Assembly: GCF_002863865.1 (NCBI RefSeq)
Contig: NZ_CP022684.1
Location: forward strand, 4,283,990 to 4,347,989
DNA from: Ketobacter alkanivorans
GTDB taxonomy: Bacteria > Pseudomonadota > Gammaproteobacteria > Pseudomonadales > Ketobacteraceae
Length of the DNA stretch: 64,000 nucleotides
Reading direction: 5' to 3'
The stretch's first letter is position 1, and each line of letters begins with the position of its first letter. Shown piece by piece: positions 8,052 to 15,985 of this stretch. A program made the translations under genes and the position numbers. Under the pieces are notes generated by a model, which did not search any database, was not told the origin of the DNA, and saw nothing but the letters and a program-made list of their open reading frames with translations.

Positions 8052-8695
8052 TGGGCTATGTCGGCCTTTTCATTTTTGTTTTGGGTCGGGCTGGCGGTGC
8101 TGTTTTGGCTATTTTGCTCTGGCGCCGGTTCTGCTGTGTCTGATTCCTCTCTAGGAATGGTGCGGGTGCGCAAAAAGGTGTTGCCGGGGTCGACAATGGC
8201 AACATTTTTGAGAAAGCGTCTGCCCAGCAGTACGGGGTAGAGGAATTTGCTGCGGTCAGTCAGGGTGAATTCAGCCTCGTATTCGACGTCGTTCAGGGTA
8301 AAGGGCAGGGTGACGACCGGGCGTTCTACACTGCTGTGTTTGTGGTGTTTGATCAGCGCGCTGCGGGTAAGTGGTGTCTCGATGGTGATGACTTTTTTGC
8401 TTTTGCCAGAGGTGTACGAGCTTGCTTTCAGACGGGTGTTGTTGGCGAATTGAAAGCGCACCCAGCGGTCGCCGTCCTTTTCAAAAAATTCGATGTTTTT
8501 GGCGTGGATCGAGCTGGTTTTGGCGCCGGTATCCAGTTTGGCCTTGGCTTTCAGGTTTGACGGCTGCAGATGAACGTTTTCTATCCAGCCAAGAATAACC
8601 TTCTCCGACAGCTCTTTGCTGTTGTCGGCTGCTTGTAGCTGGCTTGTGGCCATGAACATAAGGGCCACTAGCAGGCAGCGGGTGAGGGGTTTCAT
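8048..8695 (-). CDS. Retropepsin-like ATP-dependent zinc protease family protein (RimB-like), exported
   Basis: 215 residues from the ATG at 8695, chosen because a standard signal peptide starts there (MKPLTRCLLVALMFMATSQLQA, cleavage near ADN); other in-frame ATGs lie at 8719 and 8800 and none has a strong ribosome site. The aspartyl-protease-like motif LDTGAKTSSIHA is at residues 54-65, followed by the strand pattern of the retropepsin fold and YPVLLGRRFL. The database label zinc protease is historical; the DTGA motif points to an aspartic protease fold. First gene of the coupled triad with the 7TM and ATP-grasp proteins. Confidence 0.85.
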   Translation of the reverse strand: MKPLTRCLLVALMFMATSQLQAADNSKELSEKVILGWIENVHLQPSNLKAKAKLDTGAKTSSIHAKNIEFFEKDGDRWVRFQFANNTRLKASSYTSGKSKKVITIETPLTRSALIKHHKHSSVERPVVTLPFTLNDVEYEAEFTLTDRSKFLYPVLLGRRFLKNVAIVDPGNTFLRTRTIPREESDTAEPAPEQNSQNSTASPTQNKNEKADIAQ

Positions 8696-8802
8696 GAGTA
8701 AGCAGATAATGTTCGTCATAGTATGGGTGGTCTGGACCTTTGGCAGTGCGTGTCCGAAATAAGAGCTGCACATTGTAATGGGAGCGATGTGGCTGTGCAT
8801 CT

Positions 8803-9447
8803 CTATTTGGGGGTGCTGGCCTTATTTATTTTTCTGAATGTGAGGTTGATTCGGGGTAAACAGGCTTGCTTTGATTTGGGTATTTGGTGCAGCCAGTGGT
8901 GTTGCATGGCTCCCTTCATAATAAGCAGGTCACCGGAACGCAGTTCCAGCTCCAGCTTGCGTTCGGGGTGCTGCCGGTGTTTGAGCTGAAACGTCCGTTC
9001 ACCACCCAATGATAAAGATGCAATGACCGGGTTGTTACCCAGTTCCGGCTCGTTGTCCGCATGCCAGCCTACGCTGTCCTGTTCATCCCGGTATAAATTG
9101 GCGAGCAGGCTGTTGAATTGGGTGTCGCTGTAACTTTCGATTTGTTCTTTTATGTGCTGAAGGGTGTCGTTCCAGGGCTTGGGTTGCAGGGTGAGGCCGG
9201 AATAGGTGTAGCTGATGCCGGGATCACCGAACCAGGCCTGCAGGCGGGGTATCGGTGTTTCTTTGCCGGCTATGCGAATGTTGTCCTGCCGCCAGGGGAT
9301 TTCTTCCTGCAGGCGTGAATACAGTTGTCGGGCGGTGTCTTCATCGTAGAAACGTCGTGCCCACAGTATTTCACCGTCTTCCAACTCAATCAGTTCGACG
9401 CTTTGCAGGGGCACGTCGCCAAATATGAACAGGTCTTCTTGGCTCAT
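8803..9447 (-). CDS. AlkB-family 2-oxoglutarate/Fe(II) dioxygenase
   Basis: 214 residues from ATG 9447, supported by AAAGG upstream; the frame extends further but without a better site. Iron ligands are visible as H129 and D131 in GWHADNEPELG and H187 in QHHWLHQIP. The 2-oxoglutarate-binding arginines follow in PRINLTFR (199-205). The whole pattern resembles the ALKBH2/ALKBH3-like bacterial branch. Expected role: oxidative removal of methyl groups from 1-methyladenine and 3-methylcytosine in DNA or RNA. It lies between rluA and the protease triad on the same strand, with 63 bases to rluA. Confidence 0.9.
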   Translation of the reverse strand: MSQEDLFIFGDVPLQSVELIELEDGEILWARRFYDEDTARQLYSRLQEEIPWRQDNIRIAGKETPIPRLQAWFGDPGISYTYSGLTLQPKPWNDTLQHIKEQIESYSDTQFNSLLANLYRDEQDSVGWHADNEPELGNNPVIASLSLGGERTFQLKHRQHPERKLELELRSGDLLIMKGAMQHHWLHQIPKSKQACLPRINLTFRKINKASTPK

Positions 9448-9510
9448 GGTTGAGGCCTTTCGCCGGGATGATGCATTGATGCTACAGGGGGGATTGGTGC
9501 CCTGCAACCG

Positions 9511-10134
9511 TCAAAACGGCAGAGTTGCGGTGCAGGTCATGCTGTGTTTGTCCACGGGGTGCTGGAAGGTCAGGGTGTGGGCATGCAGCAACAGGCGCGG
9601 GCTCATGGCGATGACGGCCTCTGGTGCGTAGAAGCGATCCCCCAGAATGGGCATGCCCAGGGCCATGGTGTGTACCCGTAGTTGATGGGAGCGGCCGGTG
9701 ACCGGTATCAGTAGCAGCCGGTTGCGTTGGCCGTCCTGTTCCAGCAGTTGGTAGCGGGTAAGGGAGGGTTTGCCGGTTTCGTAACAGATTTTCTGTTTGG
9801 GGCGGTTGGGCCAGTCGGCGATCAGGGGAAAGTCGATGCTGCCCTGCTGGGCGGGGCATTCACCCCAGGTGATGGCGTGGTAGGTTTTTTCGGTTTCCCG
9901 ATCACGAAACTGACGGCTCAGCTCGCTTTGTGCCTGCTTGGTTTTGGCCAGCACCATGACGCCGGAGGTGGCGCAGTCCAGTCGATGCACCACCAGCGCC
10001 TGGGGATATAAGGCGCTGGCGCGGGTGGCGATGGAGTCTTGGTTGTCTGGCCCCCGGCCGGGCACGGAGAGTAGATCTGCCGGTTTGTTGACCACCAGCA
10101 GATGCTCATCCTGAAACAGGATATCCAGGCTCAA
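9511..10134 (-). CDS. rluA: Dual-specificity RNA pseudouridine synthase RluA
   Basis: 207 residues when started at TTG 10134, which overlaps the rapA stop (TTGA). The longer frame that reaches 10293 lies inside rapA in another frame and gives low-complexity Pro/Gly/Arg sequence, so I reject it. The active-site block HRLDCATSG is at 50-58 with the catalytic Asp at 53; VVNKPADLLSVPGR and GRSHQLRVHTMALG are the other family blocks. Length and neighbourhood match RluA (about 219 residues in E. coli, where rluA is also next to rapA). It converts U32 in some tRNAs and U746 in 23S rRNA to pseudouridine. Confidence 0.85.
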   Translation of the reverse strand: MSLDILFQDEHLLVVNKPADLLSVPGRGPDNQDSIATRASALYPQALVVHRLDCATSGVMVLAKTKQAQSELSRQFRDRETEKTYHAITWGECPAQQGSIDFPLIADWPNRPKQKICYETGKPSLTRYQLLEQDGQRNRLLLIPVTGRSHQLRVHTMALGMPILGDRFYAPEAVIAMSPRLLLHAHTLTFQHPVDKHSMTCTATLPF

Positions 10135-12983
10135 GAGATGGTGATCATGATGCGAATGCCATCCAGCCGATATTGGCTGTTCTTGGCCAGCAGCTCCTGC
10201 CCTTTTTGCAGGCGCTTGTCGACGTCCTGTAGGGCTTTTGCGTTGTCTGCCGGGTTGCCCAGGGCTTGCAGGCGTTGCTTTTCGCTCTCCCAATAGCTCT
10301 GGAAGGCGGCTTGGGCTTTCTCCACCATGTCCTGTTTGCGCGCTTCCATGAGTTCGTTGCCTTTGCCGAGCATGGCCAGAACCGGATCTTGAATTTCCTT
10401 CAGCATGGGGGTGATCAGGTCGCCTTTGACGCGCTTGAGTTGTTTGTCGAGGGCATCGGTGGTGACGGCGGCGCTGATGTCGCGGCCAGCTTGATCCAGC
10501 AGCAGGCGCACTGGGGTTGCCGGCAGCAGTTGACCCAGTTGCAGCTCAGCGGGGGCGGGGCATTCCACGATAAAGAGGGCTTCCAGCAGGAGTGTGCCTT
10601 CTTTTATTTGTTTGTTTTTCAGCAGGCTCATGACGGAGCTGCCTTTGCCGCTGGTGATGATCATGTCCATGGCGTTGCGCACCATGGGGTGATCCCAGCT
10701 GATGAATTCGATGTCTTCCCGACCCAGTGCCACTGCGCGGTCGTAGGTTGCGCTGAAGCCGTCTTCTGGCAAGTTGGGAAAGCTGCTGTGTTCCAGCGAG
10801 GTGCCAGGGCGAATCAGTACGATGTCGTCCGACAGGTCTTCTTCGTCAACGCCGTAGGTGTTGAATACGCCTTCCATGTAATCTTTCAGGTGCGGATCGT
10901 TGTCGCTGCCGATCACGGCTTCAATCAGCGGTTCTACGCTGTCGTCACCGCGGGAATGGATTTCCAGCAGGCGATTGCGGCCGTGGACAAAACGCTCATG
11001 CAGTTCAGCAATGCGTTGCTGGGTGGTGTCGATCAACGCATCCAGAGCCGCTTCGTCGTCTTGGCTAATGACCGCTTTGAACTCCTGGTTGAGGTTTTCA
11101 AACACGACGCTGTGGGAGGATTCGGTTTTGATAAACGCGTTGAAGCCTTCGTCATACCAGGTCAGCAGGTTTTGCTGATGGGTTTCGGCCAGGTAGGGGG
11201 TGTAGATCTGGATGTCGTTTTTCTGACCGATACGATCCAGTCGGCCGATGCGCTGCTCCAGCAGGTCGATACTGGCCGGTAGATCGAACATCACCAGGTT
11301 ATGACAGAATTGGAAGTTGCGGCCTTCGCTGCCAATTTCGGAGCAGATCAGGGCTTGGGCGCCGTCTTCTTCGGATGCGAACCAGGCGGCGCTGCGATCG
11401 CGTTCAATCAGGCTCAGGTCTTCGTGGAAGGCGCTGCACTGGATGCCGCCTTTGAAATGCAGGTGAGCCTGTAAGGCGCAGGCGGTGTTCTTGTGATGAC
11501 AGATCACCAGGAACTTGCTGCTGCGGTTCTTTTTGAGGATGTCCAGCAGCCATTCGACGCGGGTATCCTGGGCGATCCACTCTGCCTCGGGTAGGTGTGT
11601 TTCCGGGTACAGCTGATCCTCAAAGCCGCTCAACGCCAGATCCTGATAGGCCTGTGGGCTCTTCAGGCGGACACGGGTCAGCTCTCGCTGGGGGAAGCCG
11701 CTGATGCTGGCGCGGGTGTTACGGAACAGGGCGCGTCCGGTGCCGTGTCGATCCAGCAGGCGGGTGGCTAGGGTAGTGGCTGCGTGGCTGTCAGCTTTGT
11801 TGTGTTCCAGTTGTTCGATCAGGCTGAGGCTGGAGGCGTCGTTCAGCAGTTGCTTCAACTGGTTGAGCTGGTCGGCCGTGAGGCTTTCGTGGTCGATCAG
11901 GTGCTCGGCAATCAGGGCGATGTCGTTAAACTTGGCTTGCTGCTCCATAAAGCGGGGCAGATCCTGATAGCGCAGCGGATCCAGCAGGTGCAGTTGGGCA
12001 AAATGGCTTTCGGGGCCTTCTTTTTCTGGTGTTGCCGTCAGCAGCAGGAGGCTCTTTGCCTTAAGGCTGAACTCTTCCACCATGGAATAGGCGGGGCTGG
12101 GTGCATCCGGTTGCCATGCAAGGTGGTGGGCTTCGTCCACGATCAGCAGATCCCAGGGGGAATCCATGGCGGCTTCGGCCCAGCGCTGGTTGCTCAGCAG
12201 GAACTGGATGGAGCACAGTACCAACTGCTCGTACATAAACGGGTTGTCGGTATCCTGCTGCTCGCAGAGCGCTTCGCATTGATCGTTGTCCAGCACTCGC
12301 ACCGGCATATTGAAGCGGCGGCGCATTTCCACCAGCCATTGATGCACCAGAGAGTCAGGCACCAGTATGATGATGCGGTTGACCTTGCCGCTGATGAGCA
12401 GCTGGTGAGCGATCAGGCCTGCCTCAATGGTTTTGCCCAAGCCCACTTCATCGGCCAGCATGACCCGCGCCTGTGAGTGTTTGGCGACGGTTTGTGCGAT
12501 GTGGAATTGGTGCGGAATCGGATCGACCCGAGGCCCCATGAAGCCTTTGGCGGGGTGCTGGTCGTATTGTGAGTGAAGCTGCCAGGTTTTCACGCGCATA
12601 CCGAAGGTTTTGTAGTGCTCAAAGTGCCCTTGTAACAGTCGCTTCAAGGGTTCTGGCATACTGCTGCTGCCCTGTACCTGGCTTTCGCACAGTATTTTAA
12701 CTTCGCCGTCGTCACTTTGCGCCTCATAGAAGTAGAGGCCTTCTTCTTCATGGCGCGTCAGTACCCGATAGTTGGTGCCGTCATCGGTCTCGATCATGTC
12801 TCTCGGGTGAAATTCCAACCGGGTGAGAGGGGCATTGGCCTGGGCGTAATTGCGTAATTCTTCGGTGTTGGGGAAGAATAGGGTGACGATGCGCTCGTCC
12901 ACCTGGGTGACAATGCCTATCCCCAAGTCGGTTTCAGCGGTGTTGGACCAGCGTTGGCCGACGTGAAAAACCTGTTCGCTCAT
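10131..12983 (-). CDS. rapA: RNA polymerase-associated helicase RapA
   Basis: 950 residues, near the usual 968. The N-terminal tudor-like beta region covers about 1-110. Then come the Swi2/Snf2 ATPase motifs: GLGKT at 181-185, DEAH at 283-286, TATPEKEG after that, and motif VI EQRIGRLDRIGQ in the second lobe. The C-terminal region has the RapA spacer and wedge-like segments. Function from family knowledge: it binds RNA polymerase and uses ATP to recycle it from post-termination complexes. It is the first gene of a minus-strand run and is coupled to rluA by a one-codon overlap. A long antisense open frame inside it (10266-11282) is a shadow. Confidence 0.96.
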   Translation of the reverse strand: MSEQVFHVGQRWSNTAETDLGIGIVTQVDERIVTLFFPNTEELRNYAQANAPLTRLEFHPRDMIETDDGTNYRVLTRHEEEGLYFYEAQSDDGEVKILCESQVQGSSSMPEPLKRLLQGHFEHYKTFGMRVKTWQLHSQYDQHPAKGFMGPRVDPIPHQFHIAQTVAKHSQARVMLADEVGLGKTIEAGLIAHQLLISGKVNRIIILVPDSLVHQWLVEMRRRFNMPVRVLDNDQCEALCEQQDTDNPFMYEQLVLCSIQFLLSNQRWAEAAMDSPWDLLIVDEAHHLAWQPDAPSPAYSMVEEFSLKAKSLLLLTATPEKEGPESHFAQLHLLDPLRYQDLPRFMEQQAKFNDIALIAEHLIDHESLTADQLNQLKQLLNDASSLSLIEQLEHNKADSHAATTLATRLLDRHGTGRALFRNTRASISGFPQRELTRVRLKSPQAYQDLALSGFEDQLYPETHLPEAEWIAQDTRVEWLLDILKKNRSSKFLVICHHKNTACALQAHLHFKGGIQCSAFHEDLSLIERDRSAAWFASEEDGAQALICSEIGSEGRNFQFCHNLVMFDLPASIDLLEQRIGRLDRIGQKNDIQIYTPYLAETHQQNLLTWYDEGFNAFIKTESSHSVVFENLNQEFKAVISQDDEAALDALIDTTQQRIAELHERFVHGRNRLLEIHSRGDDSVEPLIEAVIGSDNDPHLKDYMEGVFNTYGVDEEDLSDDIVLIRPGTSLEHSSFPNLPEDGFSATYDRAVALGREDIEFISWDHPMVRNAMDMIITSGKGSSVMSLLKNKQIKEGTLLLEALFIVECPAPAELQLGQLLPATPVRLLLDQAGRDISAAVTTDALDKQLKRVKGDLITPMLKEIQDPVLAMLGKGNELMEARKQDMVEKAQAAFQSYWESEKQRLQALGNPADNAKALQDVDKRLQKGQELLAKNSQYRLDGIRIMITIS

Positions 12984-13052
12984 GGTACTGACTTTCTCCG
13001 GTAAATTGCTGCGCGGTATTCTACCAAAGATGATGGTGGATTTCAGAGATTA

Positions 13053-13070
13053 GGGGGTTACAAAACCCCC
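13053..13070 (-). terminator. Hairpin at the end of the carboxylesterase gene
   Basis: GGGGGTT and AACCCCC arms with a four-base loop span the esterase stop codon. It is G+C-rich but followed by only a weak T stretch on the minus strand. Confidence 0.4.
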
Positions 13071-14596
13071 TCCCATAAATCGGCCGAGTCTGAAAAGGGA
13101 TCGGTCTTCAGCTCGCACACCTCATCAAAGCACATCACCACCGGGTTCTCACGGTCAAAGGCCTGCCATTTGCCGACGCCGTCGGTGCTGGGGTCGGATG
13201 AGCGTGCGAACGCGATCCAGCAGTTTTGCACGTGGGTACTGAGCTTGGCTGCGGCTTCATGGGTGCCGCACAGGAACTGGCCTGCAGGGTGTTCCGTACA
13301 GCCGAAGACGAAGGGGATGTCACTGGCATGACAGGCGCCAAAGCCGCCTTTGTCCCAGTTGAACTGGAACATGTAGACGCTGTCGGTATGATCGCTTTGG
13401 GCTTCTGCCATACGCAGGGAGGGAATGCGGAACATGCGGTCGCTTTCAAAGGCGCTATACACATCCGCCAGGGTGCCGTTCTGTTTGTTTTGCTGCACCA
13501 GCTTTTCATACAGATTGGCAGCGCGCTCGCCCATGCCGGGCAGGCTTTGTTCCATTTGCTTGATCAGATCCAGCTTTTCGATGTCATTTACGTTGTCCTG
13601 GGAGAACAGGCCTTCGGCACCGGGCATTTTGATAAACAGATTCCATTCGTCACGGGTACAGCCCACCATCAGGGGAATGTGCTTGGCATCGCCGTTTTTG
13701 ATGGCGGATAAGGGCGTCTGCGGCAGGATATTGCCTTCGACCACGGGCAGCAGGGTCATGCCGGTCTGGCGCACTTCCTGATTGTAAATGCCACGATCAA
13801 ACGACATTTTGGCAAGTTGTCGTTGGGCTTTTACGATCTGATCCGGTGACAGCTGCCACAGTTTCTCGGGGTGGGCGGGGTCAATGTCGGTGACTTCCAG
13901 AAACTTGCGGGCCATTTGGGTGGCTTCATCCCGGGTCAGTACCTGGTCGGCTCCGCCGCTTTGCAGGATGGCGCGTTGGAACAGGCCTTGGGCCGTGGGG
14001 CAGGCCAGCAGGGTGGCGATGGACATGGCTCCGGCGGATTCTCCGAACAGGGTGATGTCGCCTGGGTCGCCACCGAAGCTGGCAATGTTGTTGCGCACCC
14101 AGCGTAAGGCTTCAATCTGATCCAGCAGCCCATTATTGGCGCTGATGCCGTGGTCGGCGCTGATTAAGTCATTCAGGTAGAGAAAGCCCAGTGCCCCCAG
14201 ACGATAGTTAATGGAGATCACCACCACATCACCACTCATCGCCAGGCTGCGGCCGTTGTAGATCAGCTGCGAGCCGGAGCCGGTCAGGTAGCCGCCGCCA
14301 TGAATCCACACCATGACCGGGCGCTTTTTGTCGTCGCTGGCCGGGGTCCAGATGTTGAGATAGAGGCAGTCTTCACTGGTGTGGTTGATGCCAAACAGGG
14401 GGATTTTGTCCTGGGGGGCCGAATCACCAAAGCGCTCCGCCTTAAAGGGCTCATCGAACGGCAGTAGTGGTTCCGGAGCCTTAAAGCGAGCAACGCCAAT
14501 CGGCTGTTCCGCATAGGGGATACCGCGAAATTCCTGATAACCTTCACACTGCAATCCGATAATTTCGCCACAAGGCGTGTTCACACTCACCGACAT
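13058..14596 (-). CDS. Type B carboxylesterase (alpha/beta hydrolase)
   Basis: 512 residues, typical for the carboxylesterase/para-nitrobenzyl esterase family. The nucleophile elbow GESAG is at 185-189 with Ser187. The oxyanion-hole segment is VWIHGGGYLTGSG near 97-107. The family signature SEDCLYLNIWTP is at 74-85, and a C-terminal His is in HASDIPFVFG. No signal peptide, so probably cytoplasmic. It should hydrolyse carboxylic ester substrates, and its natural substrate is unknown. It diverges from an Old Yellow Enzyme-type reductase over a 163-base gap with an inverted repeat, which suggests shared control of a xenobiotic or lipid ester pathway. Confidence 0.92.
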   Translation of the reverse strand: MSVSVNTPCGEIIGLQCEGYQEFRGIPYAEQPIGVARFKAPEPLLPFDEPFKAERFGDSAPQDKIPLFGINHTSEDCLYLNIWTPASDDKKRPVMVWIHGGGYLTGSGSQLIYNGRSLAMSGDVVVISINYRLGALGFLYLNDLISADHGISANNGLLDQIEALRWVRNNIASFGGDPGDITLFGESAGAMSIATLLACPTAQGLFQRAILQSGGADQVLTRDEATQMARKFLEVTDIDPAHPEKLWQLSPDQIVKAQRQLAKMSFDRGIYNQEVRQTGMTLLPVVEGNILPQTPLSAIKNGDAKHIPLMVGCTRDEWNLFIKMPGAEGLFSQDNVNDIEKLDLIKQMEQSLPGMGERAANLYEKLVQQNKQNGTLADVYSAFESDRMFRIPSLRMAEAQSDHTDSVYMFQFNWDKGGFGACHASDIPFVFGCTEHPAGQFLCGTHEAAAKLSTHVQNCWIAFARSSDPSTDGVGKWQAFDRENPVVMCFDEVCELKTDPFSDSADLWEGVL

Positions 14597-14637
14597 AGAC
14601 TTTCCTGTTTATCTAATTATTAAGAGGTTGTTTCGGT

Positions 14638-14658
14638 AATCACCATAATAGGGTGATT
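14638..14658. promoter_or_regulatory. Inverted repeat in the divergent esterase/reductase gap
   Basis: Perfect seven-base arms AATCACC (14638-14644) and GGTGATT (14652-14658) around a seven-base spacer, midway between two divergent genes. The dimension suits an operator for a dimeric regulator. A second dyad, GTGGG/CCCAC, is at 14705-14718. Confidence 0.45.
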
Positions 14659-14759
14659 TCGGCAGTATCTGCCCTAAAATTGACGCTTATCCCCGTTCTG
14701 TCCAGTGGGGTATCCCACCTACAATACTGGCTCTAATCCATTGCAGTTGAGAGTCAGCT

Positions 14760-15890
14760 ATGAGCCTGCAGGCCCCGTCCAAGTCGGTTTCCACCTTATT
14801 TAGACCTTTCCAGTGCAAATCATTGGAGCTGCGCAATCGAATCATTATGGCTCCCATGACGCGCAATATGTCGCCGGGCTTCGTACCCAATGACGATGTT
14901 GTAGCATACTACCGACGTCGGGCCGAGAACAATGTGGGCCTGATTATTACTGAAGGCACTACGGTTGGCCAGGTTGCCTCTAATGGTTATCCCGGTGTAC
15001 CTGCTTTTCATGGTGAAGAGGCGTTGGCCGGTTGGAAAAAAGTCGTGGATGCCGTGCATGCTGCCGGTGGCAAAATCGCCCCGCAACTTTGGCATGTCGG
15101 GACGGTGCGAAAAGCAGGCGTTGCCCCCAACCCCGATGTGCCGGGCATGGGGCCCTCTGGCATCACCTCGGCAGGCAAGTACAAAGCCCACGCCATGACC
15201 GAGCAAGAAGTGCAGGATTGCATCGATGCCTTTGCTCAAGCCGCAGCGGATGCCGAACGCATAGGTTGTGATGCTATTGAGATCCACGGTGCTCACGGCT
15301 ACCTGATCGACCAGTTCTTTTGGGAGGTCACTAACGAGCGCACCGATCGCTGGGGTGGCTCATTCGAGAAGCGCAGCCAGTTCGCCATCGACATCGTGAA
15401 GGCGGTGCGGGCGCGGGTTAGCCCTGACTTTCCGGTGATCTTCCGCTTTTCTCAGTGGAAGCAACAAGACTACACCGCACGCTTGGCGCCAACACCGGAA
15501 TTGCTGACGCAATTTTTGTTACCCCTGTCAGAAGCCGGTGTGGACATTTTTCACGCCAGCCAGCGTCGCTTTTGGGAGCCTGAATTTGAAGGCTCCGATC
15601 TGAACCTGGCAGGTTGGACCAAGGAGATCACCGGTAAGCCTTCTATTTCTGTCGGCAGTGTAGGCCTTAACGTAGACTTTTTGGAAGGCACGCTCTCTGC
15701 CACCCCGATGGACAGCATTGGTCAGCGCGGCATCGACGAATTGCTGGCGCGCATGGAAAAAGGTGAGTTTGATCTGATCGGCGTAGGCCGTGCGCTGCTG
15801 CAGGATCCTGAATGGGTGGTGAAAGTAGAGCAGGGCCGGTTTGATGAGCTTGCAGACTTTGATCGGGCTTCGATTGGCAAGTTGTATTGA
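14760..15890 (+). CDS. Old Yellow Enzyme-family NADH:flavin oxidoreductase
   Basis: 376 residues of the FMN-binding TIM-barrel OYE family. Visible blocks: LFRPFQCKSLELRNRIIMAPMTR at the N-terminus, the substrate/FMN segment IEIHGAHGYLIDQFFW near 175-190 with the usual His-x-x-His-like position, TNERTDRWGGS after it, and LIGVGRALLQDPEWV at the C-terminus. Length fits. It reduces activated alkenes of enones or similar compounds with NAD(P)H. GAGAG precedes the ATG. It faces a carboxylesterase gene across a shared promoter gap and is followed by a good terminator. Confidence 0.92.
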   Translation: MSLQAPSKSVSTLFRPFQCKSLELRNRIIMAPMTRNMSPGFVPNDDVVAYYRRRAENNVGLIITEGTTVGQVASNGYPGVPAFHGEEALAGWKKVVDAVHAAGGKIAPQLWHVGTVRKAGVAPNPDVPGMGPSGITSAGKYKAHAMTEQEVQDCIDAFAQAAADAERIGCDAIEIHGAHGYLIDQFFWEVTNERTDRWGGSFEKRSQFAIDIVKAVRARVSPDFPVIFRFSQWKQQDYTARLAPTPELLTQFLLPLSEAGVDIFHASQRRFWEPEFEGSDLNLAGWTKEITGKPSISVGSVGLNVDFLEGTLSATPMDSIGQRGIDELLARMEKGEFDLIGVGRALLQDPEWVVKVEQGRFDELADFDRASIGKLY

Positions 15891-15913
15891 TCGGGTAGCG
15901 TAACCGGTAATTG

Positions 15914-15944
15914 AAAAGGCGGGGTTAACCACTCCGCCTTTTTT
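15914..15944 (+). terminator. Rho-independent terminator after the OYE gene
   Basis: Stem AAGGCGG / CCGCCTT with a T-run on the plus strand and an A-run on its left side, 24 bases after the stop. It may work in both directions. Confidence 0.85.
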
Positions 15945-15985
15945 GTGCCCGTTTGGTGTGATTCATAATGGATAAGCCCAATGCG

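Noticed and set aside
10135..10293. N-terminal extension of rluA
   Set aside because: It lies inside rapA in another frame and gives low-complexity sequence; the family begins at the TTG overlap.
10266..11282. Long open frame of 338 codons on the plus strand
   Set aside because: It is antisense to rapA, which has all helicase motifs; its product is rich in Phe, Val, His and Gln, typical of a shadow frame.
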